DNA of 36,508 bases from Melioribacter roseus (GTDB lineage Bacteria; Bacteroidota; Ignavibacteria; Ignavibacteriales; Melioribacteraceae): positions 1-36,508 of the forward strand of contig DYHH01000030.1 of the NCBI GenBank assembly GCA_020724265.1, given 5' to 3'. The notes beneath the pieces were generated by a model, which saw only the letters and a list, made by a program, of their open reading frames with translations, was not told the origin of the DNA and did not search any database. The position numbers were made by a program, and so were the translations under genes. Below, one piece after another: positions 7,826 through 15,267 of this stretch. The first letter of the stretch is position 1. Every line of letters begins with the position of its first letter.

Positions 7826-8857
7826 ATGAAAAAGGAAAAAATACTTTTTATATGCGGTTCGCTTAACCAGACAACAATCATGCACCAAATAGCAAGTAAT
7901 TTAACAGATGACTATGATTGCTGGTTTACTCCTTATTATGCTGATGATTTTGTCAAACTGTATGCTAAACTCCGTTTAATCGATTATACAATTGTCGGCA
8001 ACGGAAATTTTAGAAAGCAAACTTTAGCATACTTCGGCAAGCATAATTTACAGATTGATAACAGAGGTGAAAAATATAACGATGATTATCAACTTGTTTT
8101 TACTTGTTCGGATTTAATAGTACCTAAAAATGTTAGGAACAAAAAAATTCTTCTTGTACAAGAAGGAATGACCGATCCTGAAACTTTTCCTTATTATCTT
8201 GTAAAATATTTACACTTACCGCGATGGTCTGCAAGTACATCAACAACCGGCATGTCTAATCTTTACACATATTTTTGTATTGCTTCGGAAGGTTACCGGG
8301 AATTGTTCATTCGTAAAGGTGCCGATCCGTCAAAACTAATCGTTACCGGGATACCAAATTTTGATAGTGTTCATCAATATCTTGATAATGATTTCCCCCA
8401 TAAAAATTATTTGCTGGTTGCTACTTCCGACATGCGCGAAACATTGAAGTATGAAAACCGGAAAAAGTTTATAAAGCGTGCTGTTGAAATTGCAGATGGT
8501 AGGCAAATAATCTTCAAACTGCACCCGAATGAAAATGTTAAACGAGCAACAAAAGAAATTAACAAATACGCGCCCGGTTCATTAACATATACTAACGGCA
8601 ACACAAATTATATGATTGCCAATTGTGAGATTTTATTAACTCGTTATTCCTCTGTTGTTCTCGTTGCTAAAGTGCTTGGCAAAAAAGTTTACTCGGATTT
8701 ATCCGAAGAAGAATTAACAAAATTAGCACCGATTCAAAATGGCGGAACATCTGCCGAAAGAATTGCAAGACTTGGAAGATGTTTAATTGAAGAACCGGCA
8801 AAAAATGAAAAAGAAATCCACGATGAGTTTGAATTAAAACAAGTTCTTTCTCATTAA
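7826..8857 (+). CDS. GT-B-like surface polysaccharide transferase (CDP-glycerol transferase/epimerase-like fold)
   Basis: 343 residues from ATG 7826; a TTG at 7817 would add three residues but is less likely. There is no signal peptide or membrane segment. The N-terminal half starts like a Rossmann domain (ILFICGSLNQTTIMHQIA). The C-terminal half has a KLHPNE motif near residue 235, then YMIANCEILLTRYSSVVLVA, the pattern shared by CDP-glycerol glycerophosphotransferases, capsule transferases and UDP-GlcNAc 2-epimerase-like GT-B proteins. It is the first gene of the sugar operon, 14 bp before the cytidylyltransferase. A role in transferring the CMP-activated sugar made by the operon is plausible. 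Donor and acceptor are unknown. Confidence 0.7.
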   Translation: MKKEKILFICGSLNQTTIMHQIASNLTDDYDCWFTPYYADDFVKLYAKLRLIDYTIVGNGNFRKQTLAYFGKHNLQIDNRGEKYNDDYQLVFTCSDLIVPKNVRNKKILLVQEGMTDPETFPYYLVKYLHLPRWSASTSTTGMSNLYTYFCIASEGYRELFIRKGADPSKLIVTGIPNFDSVHQYLDNDFPHKNYLLVATSDMRETLKYENRKKFIKRAVEIADGRQIIFKLHPNENVKRATKEINKYAPGSLTYTNGNTNYMIANCEILLTRYSSVVLVAKVLGKKVYSDLSEEELTKLAPIQNGGTSAERIARLGRCLIEEPAKNEKEIHDEFELKQVLSH

Positions 8858-8871
8858 GTTAATGATGTGTT

Positions 8872-9693
8872 ATGAAAGAAATTAATATTGTAACAGTCGT
8901 ACAAGCAAGAACAAGTTCTTCGCGTTTACCGAATAAAATTCTACTCTCCATAAAAGGTAAACCTCTACTATTGAGAATGTTGGAAAGAGTTAAAACTTCT
9001 AAGTATGCCAAATCTATTGTTGTCGCAACCTCAGCAGACAAAGAAGATGACCCGATAGAAAAACTTTGCAAAGAAAATAATTTAGAATTTTACAGAGGCA
9101 GTTCACATGATTTACTTGATAGACATTACCAAGTTGCAAAACTATTCGATGCTGATGCAGTTGTAAAAATTCCTTCCGATTGCCCATTAATAGATCCGGC
9201 TGCAATTGATACAGTGATTCAACATTTTCTTGAAAACATTGATAAATATGATTATGTGAGCAATCTTCATCCGGCAACTTACCCCGATGGGAATGATGTA
9301 GAAATAATGTCATTTAAAACATTAAAAACTGCCTGGATGGAAGCAGCAAAAGATTTTGAACGTGAACATACAACTCCATACATCTGGGAAAATAAGGATA
9401 AATTCAGAATAGGTAATGTTGAATGGGAAACCGGATTGGATTATTCAACAACTCACCGCTGGACGATTGATTATGAAGAAGATTATTTATTTATCAAGAC
9501 TGTGTATGAAAAATTGTTTGATATTAATCCCAACTTCGGAATAAATGATATTCTAAATCTGCTGAAAGAAAAACCTTATATTTATAAAATAAATGAAAAG
9601 CATCTCGGTAAATATTGGTATGAAAATCATCTTGATGAACTAAATAACATTAATGAATACAAGCAGAAGAGAGAATTCAAAAACAATGACTAA
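8872..9693 (+). CDS. spsF: SpsF-type cytidylyltransferase (acylneuraminate cytidylyltransferase-like)
   Basis: 273-residue nucleotidyltransferase of the SpsF branch of the CMP-sugar synthetases. The N-terminal nucleotide-binding signature VVQARTSSSRLPNKIL is at residues 9-24. It is followed by VVATSADKEDDPIE and the metal/nucleotide loop VVKIPSDCPLIDP near residue 100. It probably activates the operon's acidic ulosonic sugar with CMP. The stop overlaps the start of the downstream transketolase gene, so the two are translationally coupled. Length fits single-domain SpsF proteins. Substrate is inferred from context. Confidence 0.87.
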   Translation: MKEINIVTVVQARTSSSRLPNKILLSIKGKPLLLRMLERVKTSKYAKSIVVATSADKEDDPIEKLCKENNLEFYRGSSHDLLDRHYQVAKLFDADAVVKIPSDCPLIDPAAIDTVIQHFLENIDKYDYVSNLHPATYPDGNDVEIMSFKTLKTAWMEAAKDFEREHTTPYIWENKDKFRIGNVEWETGLDYSTTHRWTIDYEEDYLFIKTVYEKLFDINPNFGINDILNLLKEKPYIYKINEKHLGKYWYENHLDELNNINEYKQKREFKNND

Positions 9694-10543
9694 GGATGAA
9701 ATAAAGAAATTACAAGATCAGGCTTTACGAGTTAGAGAACATATTATTCGAATGTCCGGCAACGGAGGATGCTTTATTGGTGCATCACTGAGCTGTGCCG
9801 ATCTTACTGTTTATCTCTACAACAAATTTCTTAACACAACAAAAGATAATTTACAAGATCCGAATCGTGATTATCTTTTCCTTTCAAAAGGACATGACGT
9901 TCCGGCACTTTACGGAACATTTGTTGAATTAGGTTGGATGGAAAAGGATAGATTAAAAAATCATCTTAAAACAAATGATAATATTTACTGGCATCCCAAT
10001 AGAAATATTCCCGGTATTGAATTCCATTCCGGTTCTTTGGGACATTTACTTTCAGTTTCTCTCGGTGTTGCTATTGATTGCAAACTTCAAAAACAGACTA
10101 ACAAGGTAGTTACGATTGTTGGTGACGGTGAACTTAACGAGGGTTCTAATTGGGAGGCTCTTTTAGTTGCATCAGCTCATAAAGTTGATAACTTATGTAT
10201 TGTAGTTGATAGAAATGCATTTCAAGCTAATATGCCTACAGAAGATTTAATTCCGCTTGAACCGCTTGAGAAAAAGTTCGAAGCATTCGGATGTTCGGTT
10301 AAAAGAATTAACGGTCACGATTTTGAAGAGATGGAGAATGCATTCTCTTCATTCCCCTTTGATAAAAATAATGTTTCTGTAATAATTGCCGATACAATTC
10401 GAGGTAAAGGTTTACCAAGCATTGAAAAACGTGCAGATAGATGGTTTGTAAATTTTAAAGATGAAGAAGTAGAAGCACTTTTAAAAGAACTACACGGTGT
10501 TGCAAAAGCTGAACTTACATCAGAAACATTGACGGTGCGCTAA
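9686..10543 (+). CDS. Transketolase, N-terminal (TPP-binding) subunit
   Basis: 285 residues from ATG 9686, which overlaps the spsF stop; an upstream in-frame ATG at 9653 lies inside spsF and is less likely. The thiamine pyrophosphate motif GDGELNEGSNWEA is at about 145-157, followed by VVDRNAFQA, and SKGHDVPALYGTF lies near residue 71. Free-standing N-terminal transketolase subunits pair with a separate C-terminal subunit, which is the next gene. They transfer a two-carbon ketol unit between sugar phosphates. Placement inside a CMP-ulosonate operon suggests a dedicated enzyme that builds a sugar precursor, not the pentose-phosphate housekeeping enzyme. Confidence 0.9.
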   Translation: MTKDEIKKLQDQALRVREHIIRMSGNGGCFIGASLSCADLTVYLYNKFLNTTKDNLQDPNRDYLFLSKGHDVPALYGTFVELGWMEKDRLKNHLKTNDNIYWHPNRNIPGIEFHSGSLGHLLSVSLGVAIDCKLQKQTNKVVTIVGDGELNEGSNWEALLVASAHKVDNLCIVVDRNAFQANMPTEDLIPLEPLEKKFEAFGCSVKRINGHDFEEMENAFSSFPFDKNNVSVIIADTIRGKGLPSIEKRADRWFVNFKDEEVEALLKELHGVAKAELTSETLTVR

Positions 10544-11442
10544 TGAACTACGAAGATTTATTACATCAATTAGCTACAAATGATCAACGATACATTATTA
10601 TCACTGCTGAAAATAGAGCGGCGATTAGAACATTACCGTCAAAAATTGAGAATCAATTTTTAGATACAGGAATTACGGAACAAACAATGGTTGGAGTTGC
10701 TGCCGGAATGGCATTGCGCGATAGAATCCCGATTGTACATGCACTTGCAACATTTTTAACAATGCGTGCATTTGAGTTTATTCGTACAGATGTCGGAATC
10801 GGTAATTTACCTGTTAAAATTGTAGGAGCTGTTCCGGGATTTTTATCTGACGCAAACGGACCAACTCATCAAGCAATTGAAGATATTTCATTGATGCGCG
10901 GAATTCCGAATATGAAAATATTTTGTCCGGCAGATGAAGACGATATGTTAAAAGGATTACCAAAAGTCTTTACCGATGAATCACCTTTTTATATTAGATA
11001 TAACAATCAAAAACCATTGGTTGAACATGAAGATTTTAAAATCGGTAAAGCAGAAATTTTTGGTGATGGAAAAGACATCGCAATTTTAACTTATGGTTTT
11101 CTTTTTAATCAAGCATATCAAGCAAAAGAATTACTTGAAGACAAAGGTTATAACGTAAGATTGATTAATCTTCGAACTCCAAAACCAATAGATGAAGATG
11201 CAGTTTTAAATGCCGCAAATGATTGTAAACTATTAGTCACATTAGAAGATCATTTTATTACCGGAGGTTTATTTTCTATCTTATCAGAATTGTTATTAAA
11301 AAATAAACAGACAGCAGATGTATTCCCAATTGCGTTAATGGATAAATGGTTCAAACCGGCTTTACTTAATGATGTTTTAGAGTATGAAGGGTTTACGGCA
11401 AAGCAAATTGCTGATAAAATTGAAATAAGAATAAAAAGTTGA
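10543..11442 (+). CDS. Transketolase, C-terminal subunit
   Basis: 299-residue partner of the preceding gene, carrying the pyrimidine-binding domain and the C-terminal domain. The segment RTLPSKIENQFLDTGITEQ near 22-40 holds the catalytic Glu that activates TPP. GPTHQAIEDISLMRGIPNM near 106-124 is typical of the family. The ATG overlaps the upstream stop by one base (TAATG), so the two halves are translationally coupled, as expected for a 1:1 complex. Length is normal for a split transketolase. Confidence 0.9.
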   Translation: MNYEDLLHQLATNDQRYIIITAENRAAIRTLPSKIENQFLDTGITEQTMVGVAAGMALRDRIPIVHALATFLTMRAFEFIRTDVGIGNLPVKIVGAVPGFLSDANGPTHQAIEDISLMRGIPNMKIFCPADEDDMLKGLPKVFTDESPFYIRYNNQKPLVEHEDFKIGKAEIFGDGKDIAILTYGFLFNQAYQAKELLEDKGYNVRLINLRTPKPIDEDAVLNAANDCKLLVTLEDHFITGGLFSILSELLLKNKQTADVFPIALMDKWFKPALLNDVLEYEGFTAKQIADKIEIRIKS

Positions 11443-11460
11443 TAAAGGAGTTGCATCTTT

Positions 11461-12792
11461 ATGCCCAATAAAATTGACTTAAATAATGACTATCCCGTTA
11501 TTGAAAAATCAGAAGAGCTTTACAAACGTTCACTTGGATTGATTCCCTCAAACACACAAACACTCGCAAAAGGTCCGACACAATATGTAAACGGAATGGC
11601 ACCGAAATATTTAGTTAAAGGTAAAGGTTCACATGTTTGGGATGTTGACGGAAATGAATACATCGATTATAATATGGGTATCGGTCCCCTCTCGCTCGGT
11701 TATGCATACGATAAAGTTGATGAAGCAGTAAAAAAACAATTGAAAGACGGAATTACATTTTCTCTCGTTCATCCTTTGGAAGTTGAAGTTGCAGAAATTA
11801 TTCGTAATATAATTCCGAATGCAGAAATGGTTCGTTATAGTAAAACCGGTGCGGATGTTACGAGTGCAGCCGTCAGACTTGCAAGAGCTTACACAGGCAA
11901 AAATAAAATCTTATGCTGCGGTTATCATGGCTGGCACGATTGGTATGTTTCGGTCACCGCACGCAACCACGGCATTCCGGAAGCTGTTCAAGCGATTACT
12001 TACACATTCGATTATAATAATATTGATTCACTAAAAGACTCAATCGATGATGATGTTGCAGCGGTAATTTTAGAACCGGTTGTTTTTCAAGAACCAAAGG
12101 ATAATTTCCTTCATAAAGTTGCTGATTTATGTAATGAAAAAAATGTTATTCTTATCTTTGATGAAATGTGGACCGGATTTAGAATGGCACTCGGCGGAGC
12201 TCAAGAATATTTTGGTATCACTCCCGACCTCGCAACTTATTCTAAAGCTGTTGCCAACGGTATGCCGATTTCAATTCTAACCGGGAAAAAGGAAATTATG
12301 CAGTTAGCCGATGAAGACATTTTCTTCTACACAACATTCGGAGGAGAAGCATTATCACTTGCAGCTGTTAAAGCAACAATTGCAGAAATGAAAGAGAGAA
12401 ATGTTCCGGCATATCTCGATAAACAAGGTGCAAAGTTAAAAGAAGGTTATAATAAAATTGCCGAAGAACTCGGAATAGATTATACCAAAGCAAGCGGATA
12501 TAATTGGCGTTCAATTGTTACATTTGATGCTAAAGCCGGGGACCCGTTGATATTAAAATCACTTGTTCAGCAGGAAATGATTAAGCGTGGTGTACTTTGG
12601 GGAGGATTTCATAATATGTCATTCTCTCATACCGATGAAGATATTGAATATACATTGAATGCTTACGAACAAGCTTTACCTATTTTGAAAAAGGCAGTTG
12701 AAGAAAACAATGCAAAAGTATTATTAAGAGGAAAACCGGTGCAGCCCGTATTCCGAAAAACAGAGAACTTTAACATGAAGCCCAGACACTAA
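11461..12792 (+). CDS. Class III aminotransferase (glutamate-1-semialdehyde aminomutase-like)
   Basis: 443-residue PLP enzyme of fold type I, class III. The PLP-binding Asp lies in LIFDEMWTGFR (Asp234) and the Schiff-base lysine in TYSKAVANGMP (Lys262). RYSKTGADVTSAAVRLARAYTG near residue 121 resembles the glutamate-1-semialdehyde aminomutase signature. A good ribosome binding site (AAGGAG) lies about ten bases upstream. In this setting it probably aminates a sugar aldehyde or ketone, not a haem precursor. The last three codons (Arg-His-stop) lie inside the inverted repeat that flanks the next gene, so the native C-terminus may have been altered by an insertion. Confidence 0.88.
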   Translation: MPNKIDLNNDYPVIEKSEELYKRSLGLIPSNTQTLAKGPTQYVNGMAPKYLVKGKGSHVWDVDGNEYIDYNMGIGPLSLGYAYDKVDEAVKKQLKDGITFSLVHPLEVEVAEIIRNIIPNAEMVRYSKTGADVTSAAVRLARAYTGKNKILCCGYHGWHDWYVSVTARNHGIPEAVQAITYTFDYNNIDSLKDSIDDDVAAVILEPVVFQEPKDNFLHKVADLCNEKNVILIFDEMWTGFRMALGGAQEYFGITPDLATYSKAVANGMPISILTGKKEIMQLADEDIFFYTTFGGEALSLAAVKATIAEMKERNVPAYLDKQGAKLKEGYNKIAEELGIDYTKASGYNWRSIVTFDAKAGDPLILKSLVQQEMIKRGVLWGGFHNMSFSHTDEDIEYTLNAYEQALPILKKAVEENNAKVLLRGKPVQPVFRKTENFNMKPRH

Positions 12793-13226
12793 TTTCACGA
12801 ATTACACAAATGAGATATTAATTGACGAAAGAGTTGTTATATAAAGATGAAGCTTATGCCATTGTTGGATGTTGTATGGAAGTGCACAAAACATTAGGCA
12901 AGGGCTTTAATGAAATTGTTTATAAAGATGCACTTGAGATTGAATTTAAGATAAATGACATTCCTTATGAAAGAGAAAAGAAATTTGAATTGATGTATAA
13001 AAACTTTCAACTCCCACGTCAATACAATGCGGATTTTGTTGTTTATGATAAAATAATTTTGGAAGCAAAAGCAATTGAATCATTATCTAATTCTAACATA
13101 AAACAAACATTGAACTATCTTGCAGCATCTAAAATGAAATTAGGTTTATTAGTAAATTTTGGAGAAGATTCATTAAAATACAAAAGAGTAATTTTATAAT
13201 TAGCGTAATTGGTGAAATTCGTGTCT
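12784..13226. mobile_element. Inverted-repeat-bounded GxxExxY element
   Basis: A 28-bp arm at 12784-12811 matches the reverse complement of 13199-13226 at 24 of 28 positions. The GxxExxY gene fills the space between. The left arm contains the last codons and stop of the aminotransferase. The right arm contains the GxxExxY stop and runs directly into the ATG of the SDR. No clear target-site duplication was seen. The structure suggests an inserted unit within an otherwise tight sugar operon. Whether it is or was mobile is inference. Confidence 0.55.
12822..13199 (+). CDS. GxxExxY family protein (PD-(D/E)XK nuclease-like)
   Basis: 125 residues from a TTG at 12822. The signature GFNEIVY fits G-x-x-E-x-x-Y near residues 28-34. 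It is preceded by YAIVGCCMEVHKTLG and followed by a nuclease-like core, NADFVVYDKIILEAKAIE near 64-82, where Asp and Glu-x-Lys could form a PD-(D/E)XK site. GLLVNFG near the end is also family-typical. The function of the family is unknown. In Bacteroidota relatives these genes occur in many copies as isolated inserts between unrelated genes, which fits its place here between two sugar genes. Family call is confident; activity is not. Confidence 0.87.
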   Translation: MTKELLYKDEAYAIVGCCMEVHKTLGKGFNEIVYKDALEIEFKINDIPYEREKKFELMYKNFQLPRQYNADFVVYDKIILEAKAIESLSNSNIKQTLNYLAASKMKLGLLVNFGEDSLKYKRVIL

Positions 13227-14024
13227 ATGTTTTCGTTAATAAATAAGACAGCAATCGTTACCGGTGCACTTGGGTTAATCGGAAAGGAACATTGCAAAGC
13301 CTTATCCGAAGCCGGCGCAAATGTAATTGTAGCCGACATAGATGATAAGAAAAGTGAAGAATTTGCAAAGACTTTGAAAACAGAATCCATCGGGATTGGA
13401 ATAGATGTAACAAACAAAGATTCATTAATTAACGCACGAGATAAAATTTTAGAAAAGTTCGGTCACATTGATATACTTGTAAACAACGCTGCAATAAATG
13501 ACATGTTTGAAAATCCTAAAGCTGCAAGCGAACAGAGCAAGTTTGAAAATTATCCATTAGAACTCTGGCAGAAATCAGTTGACGTAAATTTAACCGGAGT
13601 GTTTCTCTGTTCACAAGTTTTCGGGACAGAAATGGCAAAGCAGAAATCCGGCAGCATAATTAACATTGCATCGACTTACGGTATGACCGCTCCCGATCAA
13701 TCATTATATATTAAGAAAGACGGAACACAGGATTTCTTCAAACCTCCGGCTTATTCGGCAACAAAAGGTGGAGTGATAATGTTCACTCGTTATCTCGCCG
13801 CTTATTGGGGAAAAGATAATGTAAGAGTAAATACATTAACTCCCGGCGGAGTTGAAAATAACCAAGATGAATTTTTTATTGAACAGTATTCTAAACGAAC
13901 AATGTTAAACAGAATGGCAAAACCAACCGACTACAAAGGTGCACTGATTTTCTTAGCAAGTGATTCATCAAATTATGTGACAGGTGCTAACCTTGTTGTT
14001 GACGGAGGTTGGACGGAGTGGTAG
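13227..14024 (+). CDS. Short-chain dehydrogenase/reductase
   Basis: 265 residues from ATG 13227. Upstream in-frame TTG/GTG codons exist, but they lie inside the inverted repeat. It is a classical SDR: the NAD(P) loop TGALGLIG is at residues 12-19, NNAA near residue 90, Ser in NIASTYG near 149-155, and catalytic Tyr176-x-x-x-Lys180 in YSATKGG. Residues AKPTDYKGALIFLASDSSNYVTGANLVVDGGW (two blocks) close the fold. It likely oxidises or reduces a sugar intermediate of the operon. It has no Shine-Dalgarno, because its leader is the right arm of the GxxExxY-flanking repeat. Confidence 0.9.
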   Translation: MFSLINKTAIVTGALGLIGKEHCKALSEAGANVIVADIDDKKSEEFAKTLKTESIGIGIDVTNKDSLINARDKILEKFGHIDILVNNAAINDMFENPKAASEQSKFENYPLELWQKSVDVNLTGVFLCSQVFGTEMAKQKSGSIINIASTYGMTAPDQSLYIKKDGTQDFFKPPAYSATKGGVIMFTRYLAAYWGKDNVRVNTLTPGGVENNQDEFFIEQYSKRTMLNRMAKPTDYKGALIFLASDSSNYVTGANLVVDGGWTEW

Positions 14025-14084
14025 TAATGATTTGATTGTTGTGTATCCATTTAATCAATCAGAAATTAACAAGAGGATATTAAA

Positions 14085-14543
14085 GTGATCCAAATTTATT
14101 ATATAGACACTTCTGTTTTAGGTGGTGTATTTGATGAAGAATTTAGTTCTTATTCATCTATGTTAATTGAAGAATTTATTTTAGGGAATAAAATTGCCGC
14201 TGTATCGGAGGTTACTTTGCAAGAATTGGAACGAGCACCGAAAAAAGTTCAAAATATTTATAAAGAAGTTTCTAGAAAACACATAAAAATATTTAGATTA
14301 GATCATGCTTCTAAAACACTTGCAAATAAATACATTAATGAAAAGGCAATTAGTCCAAATTTTTTATTAGATGCACAACATATTGCAATTGCTACGGTAA
14401 ACAAAGTCGATGTATTAGTTAGCTGGAATTTTAAGCATATAGTTAACTTAAGACGAATAAAATTGTATAATTCAATCAATTTAAAGAACGGATATCCTTT
14501 ATTAGAAATCCGTTCACCAAGAGAGGTTGTTGAAAATGAGTAA
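14085..14543 (+). CDS. PIN domain protein (VapC-like toxin candidate)
   Basis: 152 residues from a GTG at 14085, with a ribosome binding site (AGAGG) about nine bases upstream. It has PIN-domain acidic residues in order: Asp in YYIDTSV (residue 8), Glu in VTLQELERAP (about 45-47), Asp in LLDAQHIAIA (about 97) and Asp in KVDVLVSWNFKHIVN (about 107). PIN proteins are metal-dependent RNases, mostly toxins of type II systems. A 55-residue gene overlaps its end and is the likely antitoxin. The pair interrupts the sugar operon between the SDR and the phosphatase genes and has no obvious metabolic link. Confidence 0.82.
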   Translation: MIQIYYIDTSVLGGVFDEEFSSYSSMLIEEFILGNKIAAVSEVTLQELERAPKKVQNIYKEVSRKHIKIFRLDHASKTLANKYINEKAISPNFLLDAQHIAIATVNKVDVLVSWNFKHIVNLRRIKLYNSINLKNGYPLLEIRSPREVVENE

Positions 14544-14703
14544 AACCAAAGCCAAGAAATTTGACGCTGTTAAAATGATGAGAGAGATTCGCGAAAAGTT
14601 ATCTCGTGAGTATGAAAAGAATCCACAAAAACAAAAAGAAGATTTAGAAAGCATCAGAAAAAAGTATGGTGTAAAACCTAAATACTCACGTAAAATGAAA
14701 TGA
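14536..14703 (+). CDS. Small basic/acidic protein, probable antitoxin of the PIN gene
   Basis: 55 residues starting MSKTKAKKFDAVKMMREIRE, from an ATG that overlaps the end of the PIN gene by eight bases. It is rich in Lys, Arg and Glu and is predicted to be mostly helical. The MMREIREKLSREYE stretch resembles the short helical antitoxins found beside PIN proteins of this type. The tight overlap argues for a real, co-translated gene. The toxin-before-antitoxin order is the reverse of classical vapBC. No DNA-binding domain can be named. The function is inferred from position and size. Confidence 0.65.
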   Translation: MSKTKAKKFDAVKMMREIREKLSREYEKNPQKQKEDLESIRKKYGVKPKYSRKMK

Positions 14704-14748
14704 TTCAACTCTTTTTAACACTGAGGGAGTTTGAATAATAAGGACTCT

Positions 14749-15267
14749 ATGAAATCAAACACACTAGAAAAAGCACGCAAAATTAAATTAGTCCTAACCG
14801 ATTGCGACGGTGTTTTAACCGATACCGGAACTTATTATACCGCAAATGGTGAAGAGATGAAACGGTTTTCAATACGTGACGGAATGGGAACAGAACGATT
14901 ACGAAAATTCTGTAATATAGATACCGGAATTGTTACCGGCGAGAACAGCGGAATTGTAACGAGTCGCGCTGCAAAGTTAAATATTACCGAAGTTCATCTT
15001 GGTATTAAAGATAAGGTATCATGCGTAAATGAAATTTGCGAGCGATTGAATTTAAAGTTGGATGAAATTGCATTCATCGGCGATGACACAAACGATATCG
15101 AAATAATGAAGATTGCCGGTTTAACCGCATGCCCGTCCGATGCAACTAGATTCGTGAAAGAACTTGCGGATGTAATTGTCGAAAGCAAAGGCGGACATGG
15201 TGCATTTCGTGATTTTGCCGAAATGATTATAGAAGCCAACTTGAATAAAAATGAGGATAAAAATTAA
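14749..15267 (+). CDS. KdsC-type HAD phosphatase (ulosonate-phosphate phosphatase)
   Basis: 172 residues from ATG 14749, which has AAGGA four bases upstream; a TTG at 14731 is an alternative. It is a C0-type HAD phosphatase: the DxD nucleophile motif is at Asp18-Cys-Asp20 (LTDCDGVLTD), Thr lies in GIVTGENS, Lys in GIKDK, and the metal loop is IGDDTNDIEIM. It shares size and motifs with KdsC, which dephosphorylates Kdo-8-phosphate, and with NeuC-neighbour phosphatases. The stop overlaps the neuB-like ATG by one base. Together these imply that the condensation product is a phosphorylated ulosonic acid that must be dephosphorylated before CMP activation. Confidence 0.88.
   Translation: MKSNTLEKARKIKLVLTDCDGVLTDTGTYYTANGEEMKRFSIRDGMGTERLRKFCNIDTGIVTGENSGIVTSRAAKLNITEVHLGIKDKVSCVNEICERLNLKLDEIAFIGDDTNDIEIMKIAGLTACPSDATRFVKELADVIVESKGGHGAFRDFAEMIIEANLNKNEDKN

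Noticed and set aside
9653-9685. Upstream ATG start for the transketolase N-terminal subunit
   Set aside because: It lies deep within the cytidylyltransferase gene and adds residues (MNTSRRENSKT) not expected for the family; ATG 9686 gives a normal N-terminus and a standard stop/start overlap.
11930-11950. TGGCACG word resembling the -24 part of a sigma-54 promoter
   Set aside because: It lies inside the aminotransferase coding sequence and is not followed by a TTGC element at the required spacing.
12822-13199. Calling the GxxExxY unit an insertion sequence
   Set aside because: There is no transposase or recombinase domain and no target-site duplication was visible; it is reported only as an inverted-repeat-bounded unit.
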